NCBI RefSeq assembly: GCF_019145205.1
Contig: NZ_JAHSTT010000016.1
Location: forward strand, 1 to 64,000
Direction of reading: 5' to 3'
Length of the DNA: 64,000 nt
Source of the DNA: Pseudomonas khavaziana
GTDB taxonomy: Bacteria; Pseudomonadota; Gammaproteobacteria; Pseudomonadales; Pseudomonadaceae
In this document: positions 17,464-26,073 of the stretch, in pieces
How positions within the stretch are numbered: the first letter of the stretch is position 1
Layout: the number at the start of each line of letters is the position of its first letter
Translations under genes and position numbers: made by a program
The notes under the pieces: model-generated
What the model saw: only the letters and a program-made list of their open reading frames with translations
The model's database searches: none
What the model was told of the DNA's origin: nothing

Positions 17464-17560
17464 TCAATGTGGGAGGGGGCTTGCTCCCGATAGCGGTGGG
17501 TCAGTTGCAAATAAGCTGACTGATGCACCGCCATCGGGGGCAAGCCCCCTCCCACATGTT
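17464..17560. repeat. REP pair (inverted) in copy 1 of the tandem unit
   Basis: ATGTGGGAGGGGGCTTGCTC near 17467 is matched by GGGGCAAGCCCCCTCCCACA near 17538-17558 in opposite orientation, separated by GGTGGGTCAGTTGCAAATAA and the following spacer. The same pair recurs at 17659 (split by the IS), 19085 (reduced) and 19252-19346. Confidence 0.8.
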
Positions 17561-17809
17561 GATCGATGTTTGGCGTTAGATGTGCGCCAGGGCTTGGGCC
17601 AGATCCGCGCGCAGATCCTCAACCCGCACCAACATAATTTCGAGCTGATTCTGCGTTCAATGTGGGAGAGGGCTTGCTCCCGATAGCGGTGGGTCAGTTG
17701 CAAATAAGCTGACTGATGCACCGCCATCGGGGGCAAGCTGAACTGGCCTAATGATTTTGGACACTTCAATCGGGCGCTATGATAGCGCCCAAATATGAGG
17801 TGTTTGGAT

Positions 17810-18061
17810 ATGCGTAAATCTTATTCGAGTGAGTTCAAGCTCAAGGCTGCCAGCATGGTGCTGGATGAAGGCCAGCCGGTTACTGAGGTCTGTGCCAGCC
17901 TGGATATCGGCCCCACAGCCCTACGCCGCTGGATCGATCAAGTGCAAAAAGAACGCTTGGGCTCGACTCCGGTAGGGGCCAAGGCGATTACCGCTGATCA
18001 ACGAGAAATCCAGAGGCTCAAAGCTCTGCTTAGAAGAAAGACCTGGATATCGAAATCCTAA
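17810..18061 (+). pseudogene. IS3 orfA (helix-turn-helix protein), frameshifted
   Basis: MRKSYSSEFKLKAASMVLDE and LRRWIDQVQKERLG are typical of IS3 OrfA. The normal continuation DLDIEILK is present in the DNA but in a different frame, and a further frame holds the LLDAKDHSR-like end. The open frame stops early with the unrelated tail TWISKS. I therefore call it broken rather than a short variant. Confidence 0.7.
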
Positions 18062-18932
18062 AAAGCCCAGTGCTCTCTGCTGGACGCCAAAGATCATTCA
18101 CGCTGATCGATGAGCTGGACGAGCAGTACGGCGTTAAAGGTGTTGTCGGGTGTTTGGGATCAACCGCAGTAGCTTCTACACTTGGCGCCAGCGCAAAGGC
18201 AGAGCAAATCCCGAACGGGACAAGCTCAAAGCCGCGCTGGTCAGGCACCACAAGGCGTCAGAGTCGGCCGGCGCACGTACTTTGTCCAAGGGCTACAAGC
18301 CAAAGGGCATCGTATCGGACGTTACATGGCTCGCGGTTGTGCGTGAAGCTGGCATCGCTAGTCGTCAGCGCAGGCGCCATAAGTACAAGTCGCCGGGCGT
18401 GGAGGCTTTGGTAGCGCCGCACATGCTCAAGCGGAAATTTGACGTGACGGCGGTTAATCAGGTGTGGTGTGGCGACGTGACTTACATAAGGTCGGCAAGC
18501 GGTGGATGTACTGCGCAGCCTATTTTGGATCTATAAAGCTCGCAGGATCGTAGGCTGGTCGTTCTCGATGATTTCGATGCCAACCTGACCTGCGAAGCAC
18601 TAGGCATGGCAGTGGAGCTACGTGGCCATCCTCAGGATGTGTTGTTTCATTCTGACCAAGGTTGTCAGTACACCAGTCATAAATTCAGAAATTTGCTGCT
18701 GAAACATGGATTTAGGCAAAGCATGAGTCGTAAAGGCGAGTGCTGGGACAACGCTCCAATGGAGCGTTTCTTTGGCAGTTTGAAGTCGGAGTGGGTGCCT
18801 GAAGCGGGTTACAAACTCGAACATGAGGCCCGAGCAGACGTGCAGCGCTATGTCTCGCGCTACAACATCAGCAGACCTCATAGCTACAACGACTACCGGT
18901 CGCCGGTCTCGAAGGAAAGGTTGGCGGCGTGA
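18062..18932 (+). pseudogene. IS3 orfB (DDE transposase), multiply frameshifted
   Basis: Pieces of the DDE integrase core appear in more than one frame: LIDELDEQYGVKGVVG, then NRSSFYTWRQRKGRANPE up to NQVWCGDVTYIR (first Asp), then ARRIVGWSFS, then MAVELRGHPQDVLFHSDQG (second Asp) and GECWDNAPMERFFGSLKSEW (Glu). An in-frame stop lies at about 18534, and at least three frame breaks separate the parts. The catalytic residues survive but no single protein can be made. Confidence 0.8.
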
Positions 18933-19362
18933 ACCTTAATCAGTGTCCAAGATTACTTGACCAGTTCAAGCCCCCTCCCACATGTTGCTCGATGTTTGGC
19001 GTTAGATGTGCGCCAGGGCTTGGGCCAAATCCTTGCGCAGATCCTCAACCCGCACCAACATAATTTCGAGCTGATTCTGCGTTCAGGGGGGCTTGCTCCC
19101 GATAGCGGTGGGTCAGTTGCGCTGCTGATACCTAGCAAGCCCCCTCCCACATGTTGCTCGATGTTTGGCGTTAGATGTGCGCCAGGGCTTGGGCCAAATC
19201 CTTGCGCAGATCCTCAACCCGCACCAACATAATTTCGAGCTGATTCTGCGTTCAATGTGGGAGGGGGCTTGCTCCCGATAGCGGTGGGTCAGTTGCAAAT
19301 AAGCTGACTGATGCACCGCTATCGGGAGCAAGCCCCCTCCCACATGTTGCTCGATGTTTGCG

Positions 19363-20529
19363 TTAGATGTGCGCCAGGGCTTGGGCCAGATCCGCGCGCA
19401 GATCCTCCACATCTTCAACCCCCACCGACAACCGCACCAACCCATCGCCAATCCCCAACTGCGCCCGCGTCGCCGCCGGGATGCTCGCATGGGTCATGAT
19501 CGCCGGGTGTTCGATCAGGCTTTCCACGCCCCCCAGGCTCTCGGCCAGGGCGAAGATCTTGACGTTTTCCAGGAAGCGCGTTGCACCGGCCAGGTCGCTG
19601 TTCAAATCCACCGAAATCATCCCGCCAAACCCGCGCATCTGTTGTTTTGCCAACTCGTGCTGTGGGTGGGATTTCAAGCCTGGGTAGTGAGCACGCGATA
19701 CCTGTGGCTGCTGTTCCAGCCAGGTGGCCAGGTCCAGGGCATTGCTGCAATGGCGCTCCATGCGCAGCGCCAGGGTCTTTACCCCGCGCAAGGTCAGGAA
19801 CGCGTCGAACGGCCCGGCAATGGCGCCCACTGAGTTCTGCAGGAAGCCCAAGCGTTCTGCCAGATCAGGGTTGTCGCCCACCACGGCGATACCGCCGATC
19901 ACATCGGAATGCCCATTGAGGTACTTGGTAGTGGAGTGCACCACAATATCGAAACCCAGCTCCAGCGGCCGCTGGATCCACGGGCTGGCGAAGGTGTTGT
20001 CGGCCACGCAGATAATCCCGCGGGCACGGCAGATGCGCGCAACGGCGCGCAGGTCGGTGAGACTCAGCAGCGGATTGCTCGGGGTCTCGACCCAGACCAT
20101 GCGCGTGTCGTCCTGCAACGACGCTTCAAAGGCCGGCAAATCGCTCAGGTCGACATAGCTGAAACGGTGCCCGGCGCTGCGCTGGCGTACCTTGTCGAAC
20201 AGCCGGAACGTGCCGCCATACAGGTCATTACCCGAGACGACATGCGCGCCGGCATCCAGCAGTTCCAGCACCGTGGAAATCGCCGCCAGCCCCGAGGCAA
20301 ACGCAAACGCCTGGCTGCCGCCTTCAAGGTCCGCCACGCAGCGTTCCAGGGCAAAGCGCGTGGGGTTGTGGGAGCGGCCGTAGTCGAAGCCCTTGTGCAC
20401 ACCGGGGCTGTCTTGCAGGTAGGTGGAGTTGGCGTAGATCGGCGGCATCAGCGCGCCCGTGGTCGGGTCGGGTGACTGCCCGGCGTGGATCACACGGGTG
20501 GCAAACGCGCTGTTATCGGGCTGACTCAT
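19363..20529 (-). CDS. Cystathionine gamma-lyase / gamma-synthase family PLP enzyme
   Basis: About 388 residues of the Cys/Met metabolism PLP family: PIYANSTYLQDSPG near residue 30, GFDYGRSHNPTRFALE, FASGLAAISTVLELL, and the PLP lysine in VHSTTKYLNGHSD. Because it is coupled by a 4-base ATGA overlap to a cystathionine beta-synthase gene upstream, cystathionine gamma-lyase (reverse transsulfuration, cystathionine to cysteine) is likelier than methionine-forming gamma-synthase. P. aeruginosa has a similar adjacent pair. The last 45 bases of the gene are duplicated in the tandem units that lie just beyond its stop. Confidence 0.88.
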   Translation of the reverse strand: MSQPDNSAFATRVIHAGQSPDPTTGALMPPIYANSTYLQDSPGVHKGFDYGRSHNPTRFALERCVADLEGGSQAFAFASGLAAISTVLELLDAGAHVVSGNDLYGGTFRLFDKVRQRSAGHRFSYVDLSDLPAFEASLQDDTRMVWVETPSNPLLSLTDLRAVARICRARGIICVADNTFASPWIQRPLELGFDIVVHSTTKYLNGHSDVIGGIAVVGDNPDLAERLGFLQNSVGAIAGPFDAFLTLRGVKTLALRMERHCSNALDLATWLEQQPQVSRAHYPGLKSHPQHELAKQQMRGFGGMISVDLNSDLAGATRFLENVKIFALAESLGGVESLIEHPAIMTHASIPAATRAQLGIGDGLVRLSVGVEDVEDLRADLAQALAHI

Positions 20530-21902
20530 GCAAGGGATCTCCGTAGGTGGTTAAGCAGGTCGACGCGGGTAATCAGGCCATGGAAGCCTGAGGTGTCAGC
20601 AATGATGGCGACCAGGCCGCGATCCAGTTCTGCCTGCAGTTCGGCCAGGCTGGCGCTGGGGGCCAGGGTGTGCAAGGTGTCGGTCACGGCGCTGGCGACG
20701 GTCATGGAAAAATCCGCGGCGTCGTGGTGCAGGCCCAGCAGGATGTCGGACTCATCGATGACGCCCACCAGCTGTTGGCCGTCTACCAGCACCGGCAGTT
20801 GCGACACGTCCGCCAGGCGCATGCGCTGGAAGGCGGTGAGCAGGGTGTCATCGGGGCTGACGCTGATCACGCGGCCGTCTTCGAAGCGGCGGGCGATCAG
20901 GTCGCGCAGGTCGCCGTAGTGCTTGTACTGCAACAGGCCGGCGTCGTTCATCCATTGGTCGTTGTAAACCTTCGACAAGTACCGCGTGCCGGTGTCGCAG
21001 ACGAAGGTCACCACACGCTTGGGCTCGGTTTGCTCACGGCAGTAGCGCAGGGCGGCGGCGAGCAGGGTGCCGGTGGACGAGCCGCCGAGAATGCCTTCGG
21101 CCTTGAGCAACTGGCGGGCGTGGTCGAAGCTTTCTTCATCACTGATGGAGTAGGCGTGGCGCACACTGGAGAGGTCGGCAATCGAGGGGATGAAGTCCTC
21201 GCCGATGCCTTCCACGGCCCAGGAACCGGGGGTTTCCAGCTGACCGCTGCGGCTGTATTCGGCCATCACCGAACCCACCGGATCGGCCAGTACCATGGCG
21301 AGCTCTGGCTGCACGCGCTTGAAAAAGCGGGTCAGGCCAGTAAGGGTTCCGGCCGAGCCGACGCCCACCACAATCGCGTCGACATCATGCTGGGTCTGCG
21401 CCCAGATCTCCGGCGCGGTGCTGGTCTCGTGGGCCAGGGGATTGGCCGGGTTGTTGAACTGGTCGGCGAAGAAGGAATCCGGAATATCCTTGGCCAGGCG
21501 TGCAGCAACGTCCTGGTAATACTCGGGATGGCCCTTGCCCACATCGGAGCGGGTGATATGCACCTCTGCGCCCATGGCCTTGAGGTGCAGGACTTTTTCC
21601 GTGGACATCTTGTCGGGCACCACCAGCACCACCCGGTAACCCTTGGCCCGGCCCACCAGCGCCAGGCCCAGGCCGGTATTGCCGGCGGTGGCTTCGATGA
21701 TGGTGCCACCAGGACGCAGGCGCCCGTCGCGCTCGGCGGCGTCGATCATCGCCAGGCCAATGCGGTCCTTGATCGACCCCCCGGGGTTTTGTGATTCAAG
21801 CTTGAGAAACAATGTGCAAGGGCCAGTGTCGAAGCGGCTGACCTTGACCAGCGGTGTGTTACCGATCAGCTCAAGCACGGCGGGGCGTGAAGGTGTGGGC
21901 AT
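20526..21902 (-). CDS. Cystathionine beta-synthase-like enzyme with C-terminal CBS pair
   Basis: About 458 residues. Residues 1-320 form the fold-type II PLP domain: IGNTPLVKVSRFD, PLP lysine in NPGGSIKDRIG, EATAGNTGLGLAL phosphate loop and VGSAGTLTGLTR. Residues 340-455 are two CBS domains (VISVSPDDTLLTAFQRM, LPVLVDGQQLVGVIDESDIL). It would condense homocysteine and serine to cystathionine, with the CBS pair as regulatory module. It is the first gene of a two-gene operon with the gamma-lyase-like gene. The start at 21902 gives MPTPSRPAVLELIGNTP, correct for the family. Confidence 0.88.
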   Translation of the reverse strand: MPTPSRPAVLELIGNTPLVKVSRFDTGPCTLFLKLESQNPGGSIKDRIGLAMIDAAERDGRLRPGGTIIEATAGNTGLGLALVGRAKGYRVVLVVPDKMSTEKVLHLKAMGAEVHITRSDVGKGHPEYYQDVAARLAKDIPDSFFADQFNNPANPLAHETSTAPEIWAQTQHDVDAIVVGVGSAGTLTGLTRFFKRVQPELAMVLADPVGSVMAEYSRSGQLETPGSWAVEGIGEDFIPSIADLSSVRHAYSISDEESFDHARQLLKAEGILGGSSTGTLLAAALRYCREQTEPKRVVTFVCDTGTRYLSKVYNDQWMNDAGLLQYKHYGDLRDLIARRFEDGRVISVSPDDTLLTAFQRMRLADVSQLPVLVDGQQLVGVIDESDILLGLHHDAADFSMTVASAVTDTLHTLAPSASLAELQAELDRGLVAIIADTSGFHGLITRVDLLNHLRRSLA

Positions 21903-22070
21903 GTCGTCACCTGGTTACGGGATGGGCGTAGGGTAGGGGGACAGCAAAAGGCATGACTTCGAACATAGGCCGGTATCGCCCAGGTCGCAACCTGGCGGTC
22001 CGATGCATGACTTTTTTTGGCGCATGGGTGACGCGAGGCGGGCCTAATGTGGGAGCCCGATGAAGAGCAT

Positions 22071-22183
22071 ATGTGGGAGCTGTCGAGCCCCAGCGAGGCT
22101 GCGATGGCGGCGGCACTGCTGGCATTTGTAGTGGCTGACCCACCGCCATCGCGGCCTCGCTAAAGCTCGTGCCGCTCCCACAT
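22071..22183. repeat. Inverted repeat pair, second intergenic palindrome class
   Basis: ATGTGGGAGC at 22071 is mirrored by GCTCCCACAT ending at 22183. Inner segments AGCGAGGCTGCGATGGCGG and CCGCCATCGCGGCCTCGCT are also complementary with few mismatches. The whole could fold into one long imperfect hairpin. This differs from the REP class with GGGGGCTTGC seen elsewhere. It lies between the cystathionine beta-synthase start and the VOC gene end. Confidence 0.7.
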
Positions 22184-22665
22184 CAGTCACCGGCAATGGC
22201 AGCTTCGATAGTCGCTATGTCGATTTTGGTCATCTTCATCATCGCCTCAAACGCACGCTTGGCGACGGCGGTGTCCTTGCTGGTCACCGCATCGACCAAC
22301 ACCCGTGGCGAGATCTGCCATGACAGGCCCCATTTGTCCTTGCACCAGCCGCAGGCGCTTTCCTTTCCACCATTGCCAACGATGGCATCCCATAACCGAT
22401 CGGTTTCCTCCTGGTCGTCCGTGGATACTTGAAAAGAAAACGCCTCGCTGTGCTTGAACGCCGAACCGCCGTTCAGGCCGATGCACGGGATGCCCATGAC
22501 GGTGAATTCCACCGTCAATGCATCGCCCTGTTTACCGGAGGGGTAGTCGCCAGGGGCGTAGTGCACCGCGTTCACTTTGCTGTCGGGGAAGGTCTTGGCG
22601 TAGAAGGTCGCCGCCTCCAGGGCATCGCCGTTGTACCAGAGGCAGATGGTATTTTTGTTGTTCAT
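22183..22665 (-). CDS. VOC family protein, PhnB-like
   Basis: About 160 residues beginning MNNKNTICLWYNGDALEAAT, with YAKTFPDSKV, VMGIPCIGLNGG and CGWCKDKWGLSWQISPRVL. This is the PhnB / 3-demethylubiquinone-methyltransferase-like branch of the glyoxalase-bleomycin superfamily. Such proteins are usually metal-binding dimers of unknown substrate. The ATG is preceded by CGAGGAGTTTGCG, a good ribosome binding site. Transcribed alone or after the SnoaL-like gene 54 bases upstream. Confidence 0.85.
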   Translation of the reverse strand: MNNKNTICLWYNGDALEAATFYAKTFPDSKVNAVHYAPGDYPSGKQGDALTVEFTVMGIPCIGLNGGSAFKHSEAFSFQVSTDDQEETDRLWDAIVGNGGKESACGWCKDKWGLSWQISPRVLVDAVTSKDTAVAKRAFEAMMKMTKIDIATIEAAIAGD

Positions 22666-22719
22666 CGCAAACTCCTCGGGTTGATAGGAGTATGAAGTCT
22701 AGACGAGGGTGCCGCCCTG

Positions 22720-23121
22720 TCAGCCGGCGTTCCCTTTCAGCTGATGGGCGACCGCTGCCTTATCGATCACCGACCAGACGCGAGCGAATTTCCCGTCGAC
22801 GCATTCATAGAAAACGTTTTCGTCAAACACGACCGTCGTGCCGTTGATCGGCAGCCCGAAAAACTCGCCCCTGGGACTGACCCTGAAGTTCAGCCGACTG
22901 GCGACGGTCGGCGGGTCGGCAACCAACAGCTGAATGCGGAACACCAGGTCGGGGATTTCCCGGAAGTCGCGCTCCAGCATCGCCCGGTAGCCCTCCAGGC
23001 CAACCGGGCTGCCGTTGTAGGTCACATCAGGATGGACAAAATCGCCCAGGTGCTGCCAATCCTGACGGTTCAGACAATCGATATAGCCTTGGTAGAAGTT
23101 GGCGAGTTGGTCGCGGGTCAT
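22720..23121 (-). CDS. SnoaL-like / ketosteroid-isomerase-fold protein
   Basis: About 133 residues: LANFYQGYIDCLNRQDWQHL, FVHPDVTYNGSPVGLEGYRA, FDENVFYECVDGKFARVWSV. This is the NTF2-like SnoaL fold, often annotated ester cyclase, with the His and Asp/Tyr-rich cavity typical of the group. The gene lies 16 bases downstream of the MFS transporter gene and is probably in the same transcript. Substrate unknown. Confidence 0.8.
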   Translation of the reverse strand: MTRDQLANFYQGYIDCLNRQDWQHLGDFVHPDVTYNGSPVGLEGYRAMLERDFREIPDLVFRIQLLVADPPTVASRLNFRVSPRGEFFGLPINGTTVVFDENVFYECVDGKFARVWSVIDKAAVAHQLKGNAG

Positions 23122-23137
23122 GGGCCGTTCTCCTGGT

Positions 23138-24343
23138 TTAAGCGCGCTCGTCCACTATCGCCGGCAAGCGGATGTCCCCGCAAGTGCGTGACCGGGTATG
23201 CCGCGAACGCCAGCTCAAACCCAGCACCATCAGCAAACCCAGGCCCGCCATCAGCGCACCTGCCAGGGAAATGGCCGGGTAGCCCAGCCCGGCGTTGATC
23301 ACCGCGCCACCCAACGCGGCGCCAATCGCATTACCGAAATTGAATGCGCCGATGTTCATCGCGGAGGCCAGGTTAGGCGCATCCTTGGCAGCCTCCATCA
23401 CTCGCATCTGCAAGGGCGGCACCAAGGCAAAACTCGCGGCTCCCCATAGCAGGATCGACACGGCAGCAGGCAGCGGCCATTGCATCAGCACCGAGAAGGC
23501 CAGCAGCACGGCGATCAACACCACCAGGGAGGTGATCAAGGTACGGTCCACCGAACGGTCCGCAGACTTGCCTCCCCACACATTACCCAGGGTCAGGCCG
23601 ATACCGAACAGCACGAGCATGCCGGTGACGAAGTTGGTCGAGGCGTGGGTGACGTCACGCAGAATCGGTGCGATATAGGTGAACACCGTGAACATTGCAC
23701 TGGAACCCACCACGGTCAGCGCCAGCGCAGCCAGCACCGGCCCGCGCCCCAGTACGCGGATTTCGGCCATCAGGCTGCCACCTTTCGGCGCGGGAGCATT
23801 GGGCAATGCCCACCACAGCGCCGCCATCACCACTGCACCTAACCCGCTGATGCCCCAGAACGCCGTGCGCCAACCAAAGTTCTCGCCAAACCAGGTGGCC
23901 AGGGGCACACCGCCAATGGTCGCCAGGGTCAGTCCCAGGAACATCGCCGCGACCGCCCCCGCACGTTTCTCCGGCGCGACCACGCTCGCGGCCACAATCG
24001 AGCCAATGCCGAAGAATGCCCCGTGGTTCAGCGACGTCACCAGCCTGGCAATCATCAAGGTCTGGTAGTTGGTGGCCAACGCCGAGAGCAGATTACCCAG
24101 GGTGAAAATCGCCATCAGCCCGATCAGCAGGTAACGGCGTGGCACCCTGGCCGTGGCGAGGGTCATGATCGGCGCGCCGATCAGCACGCCCATGGCATAG
24201 GCGCTCACCAACAGCCCCGCGGCGGGAATGGATACGCCAAGATCGGCGGCAATACCGGGCAACATGCCCATGGGTGCGAACTCCGTGACCCCGATGCCAA
24301 AGGCACCGATGGACAAGGCTACAAGGGGGGGATTGATACGCAT
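23138..24343 (-). CDS. MFS transporter, DHA1 (AraJ/YdhP-like)
   Basis: About 401 residues with twelve hydrophobic segments: IGAFGIGVTEFAPMGMLPGI at the N-terminus, LVSAYAMGVLIGAPIMTLAT (motif A region, with ARVPRRYLLIG) and a second half from LAALALTVVGSSAMFTVFTY. It resembles DHA1 drug or sugar efflux carriers such as AraJ and YdhP. Divergent LysR gene 94 bases away is its probable regulator, and a SnoaL-like gene follows. Exported compound unknown. Confidence 0.85.
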   Translation of the reverse strand: MRINPPLVALSIGAFGIGVTEFAPMGMLPGIAADLGVSIPAAGLLVSAYAMGVLIGAPIMTLATARVPRRYLLIGLMAIFTLGNLLSALATNYQTLMIARLVTSLNHGAFFGIGSIVAASVVAPEKRAGAVAAMFLGLTLATIGGVPLATWFGENFGWRTAFWGISGLGAVVMAALWWALPNAPAPKGGSLMAEIRVLGRGPVLAALALTVVGSSAMFTVFTYIAPILRDVTHASTNFVTGMLVLFGIGLTLGNVWGGKSADRSVDRTLITSLVVLIAVLLAFSVLMQWPLPAAVSILLWGAASFALVPPLQMRVMEAAKDAPNLASAMNIGAFNFGNAIGAALGGAVINAGLGYPAISLAGALMAGLGLLMVLGLSWRSRHTRSRTCGDIRLPAIVDERA

Positions 24344-24437
24344 GGTTGACTCCTCATCTATGTGTCAAATGCTACAATCCAGCCTTTTTCAGCAGTAGCC
24401 CTTGGTTGGGAACTACAGCTTTGCGCAGGAGGCACAA

Positions 24438-25331
24438 ATGGACATCGGTGGTCGCTCGGGAGAGATGGAAGTGTTCGCCATGGTCGCCGAGCACGGCAGC
24501 CTGTCGGGCGCTGCGCGAGCCCTTGGGCTGACGCCATCGTCCATCAGCCGCATCATCACCCGCACCGAACGACGCATCGGTACCCGGCTGCTGCTGCGCA
24601 CCACCCGCGCCATCACCTTCACCGCCGAAGGCGAAGCCTACCTGCGCGGCGCCCGGCGCATCCTTGCGGACATGGCCGAAGTCGAAGACGCCATCACCGA
24701 CCAAGGCGCCCCCCGCGGCCGCCTGCGAGTCAGCGCCGCCCTGGCCCATGGCCGTATGACCATCGTGCCGCTGATCGCCGCCTTCAGCGCCCGCTATCCC
24801 GCCATCGTCGTCGACCTGATGCTCGGCGATGAAGTCGTGGACATCCTCGGCGGCCAGGCCGACGTCGCCATCCGCTTCGGCCCCCTCGTCGACAGCCCTC
24901 TGACCGCCCGCCACATCGGCTCCACCGGCCAGGTGATCGTCGCCTCACCCGACTACCTCGCGCGCCACGGCACCCCGGTCGTGCCGCAGGATTTACTCAA
25001 CCACAACTGCCTGCGTTTCAACTTCCGCCGGGCGGCGCCTGACTGGCCGTTTCGGGTGGACGGGCGGGAGTTTTCGTTGAAAGTGGCGGGAACGATTGAA
25101 GGCAATAGTGGGGAGGCGTTGGCGCAGTTGGCGAAGCTGGGGGCGGGGATTGCACGGATTGGGGCGTTCAGTGTGGTGGAGGAGGTGAGGCGGGGGGAGT
25201 TGGTGGTGTTGCTGGAGGAGTATAACCCGGGGGATGTGGAGCCGATTCATGCGGTGTTTGTGGGGGGAGGGGCGATGCCGGCGCGGGTGAGGGCGTTTGT
25301 GAATTTTTTGGTGGAGCGGCATGGGGTTTGA
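24438..25331 (+). CDS. LysR family transcriptional regulator
   Basis: About 297 residues. The helix-turn-helix is MEVFAMVAEHGSLSGAARAL, then GLTPSSISRIITRTERRIGT, with the typical LLLRTTRAITFTAEGEAYL. The effector domain follows. The ATG at 24438 has GCAGGAGGCACAA before it and is preferred to an ATG 36 bases earlier. Divergent from the MFS pump gene, which it probably controls. Codon use changes markedly along the gene, from C-ending codons early to G-ending codons after about 25040, an odd but not disruptive feature. Confidence 0.88.
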   Translation: MDIGGRSGEMEVFAMVAEHGSLSGAARALGLTPSSISRIITRTERRIGTRLLLRTTRAITFTAEGEAYLRGARRILADMAEVEDAITDQGAPRGRLRVSAALAHGRMTIVPLIAAFSARYPAIVVDLMLGDEVVDILGGQADVAIRFGPLVDSPLTARHIGSTGQVIVASPDYLARHGTPVVPQDLLNHNCLRFNFRRAAPDWPFRVDGREFSLKVAGTIEGNSGEALAQLAKLGAGIARIGAFSVVEEVRRGELVVLLEEYNPGDVEPIHAVFVGGGAMPARVRAFVNFLVERHGV

Positions 25332-25426
25332 TGAGGGGTGATTGCGGATTTTTTAGAAGATGGGTATTTGATCGGCGAATTTCAACCAGAAATTGCGGGC
25401 TCTCCCTGGAATAAGCGATAACTAAG

Positions 25427-25861
25427 ATGGACTCCGCGATGAAAAACTGGATATCTAATACGAAAATTAATGCGCTGTTAGAGGCTGGCTTTCAAGAATC
25501 TGATGGCGTGAAAGTTAAGCGGGATCTTATAGAGTACTGCGACAGGTATCAAAAGATTTATCCTTTTGAAATTTTGGAAGAACCACTTAAGTTTCTGATA
25601 AATAACGTAAGTTCAGATGGTAAATATTGGGAAATGCGAGCACTGCTTAGGATTGCTGCTGAAGAATACTGCATTAGTTTAAACGAGATAGCCGAGGCTC
25701 TTCTTGACCTGATAGACACGCGTATCCTTTCTACGGACCAGGCGAAGAAAATTATCAACCACCTTTTCGAAGCATTTTCCTGCAATGAAAAACCTGAAGA
25801 TTTCATTCCAAGGGAGGATGCCTATTTGTGCAAAAAACTATTTGCGATTACCTCTAGCTAG
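25427..25861 (+). CDS. Hypothetical protein in AT-rich DNA
   Basis: About 144 residues (or 140 if the ATG at 25439 is used). Mostly helical and acidic: LLEAGFQESDGVKVKRDLIE, IAEALLDLIDTRILSTDQAK. I do not recognise a family. Base composition is clearly more AT-rich than the flanking genes, and its size and acidity would suit an immunity protein, but no toxin gene is adjacent. The 95 bases upstream contain no other gene. Confidence 0.6.
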   Translation: MDSAMKNWISNTKINALLEAGFQESDGVKVKRDLIEYCDRYQKIYPFEILEEPLKFLINNVSSDGKYWEMRALLRIAAEEYCISLNEIAEALLDLIDTRILSTDQAKKIINHLFEAFSCNEKPEDFIPREDAYLCKKLFAITSS

Positions 25862-26018
25862 CAAATGGTTCAAACCACTCCGGCCGGATATGTTGAAGCC
25901 CATGCCGCTCAACCCCCTTTTTCGGTCAAATCTGCTCGCGATAGCACCTACTCAATCCTCCAATCTCTCTCAGCGCTATGTTGGTGGATACCTGCGGTGT
26001 TTAGCTTTTTAAGCTTGC

Positions 26019-26030
26019 TGAAACGTTTCA
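26019..26030. promoter_or_regulatory. LacI/FruR-type operator
   Basis: TGAAACGTTTCA is a perfect 12-bp palindrome with central CG, the form bound by LacI/GalR-family repressors (it fits the Cra/FruR consensus TGAAWCGNTTCA). It lies 44 bases upstream of the DUF4432 gene start, a position that would overlap the promoter. No LacI-family gene lies in this window. Confidence 0.6.
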
Positions 26031-26073
26031 TCGAGTTTATAAAACCGCTACAACTCCAAGAAAGGCTACCGCC

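Larger units (their letters stand above)
17739..18968 (+). mobile_element. Degenerate IS3-family insertion sequence, 1230 bp
   Basis: Terminal inverted repeats begin TGAACTGG and share TTGGACACT at positions 19-27 (left end 17739, right end 18968). It is flanked by a 3-base target duplication AGC (17736-17738 and 18969-18971), as IS3 members make. It sits in the right arm of a REP pair; excising it restores the REP sequence exactly. The internal transposase genes are broken by several frameshifts, so it is probably immobile by itself. Confidence 0.85.
17441..19407. repeat. Tandem 193-bp unit built from two gene ends and a REP pair, about four copies
   Basis: Copies start at 17441, 17634, 19060 and 19229. 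Each holds, in order, the last codons and stop of ycaO (ATAATTTCGAGCTGA in internal copies), a REP pair in inverted orientation, and about 45 bases of the 3' end of the cystathionine gamma-lyase gene (TTAGATGTGCGCCAGGGCTT on this strand). Copy 1 is 193 bases. Copy 2 is also 193 once the inserted IS and its 3-base duplication are removed. Copy 3 is 169, with a shortened REP region. Copy 4 runs into the real lyase gene. Joints between units fall at CCAAC, shared by both gene ends. Confidence 0.85.

Noticed and set aside
17456..19360. CRISPR array
   Set aside because: The repeats are REP palindromes and captured gene ends in 193-bp units. There are no short identical direct repeats with unique spacers and no cas genes.
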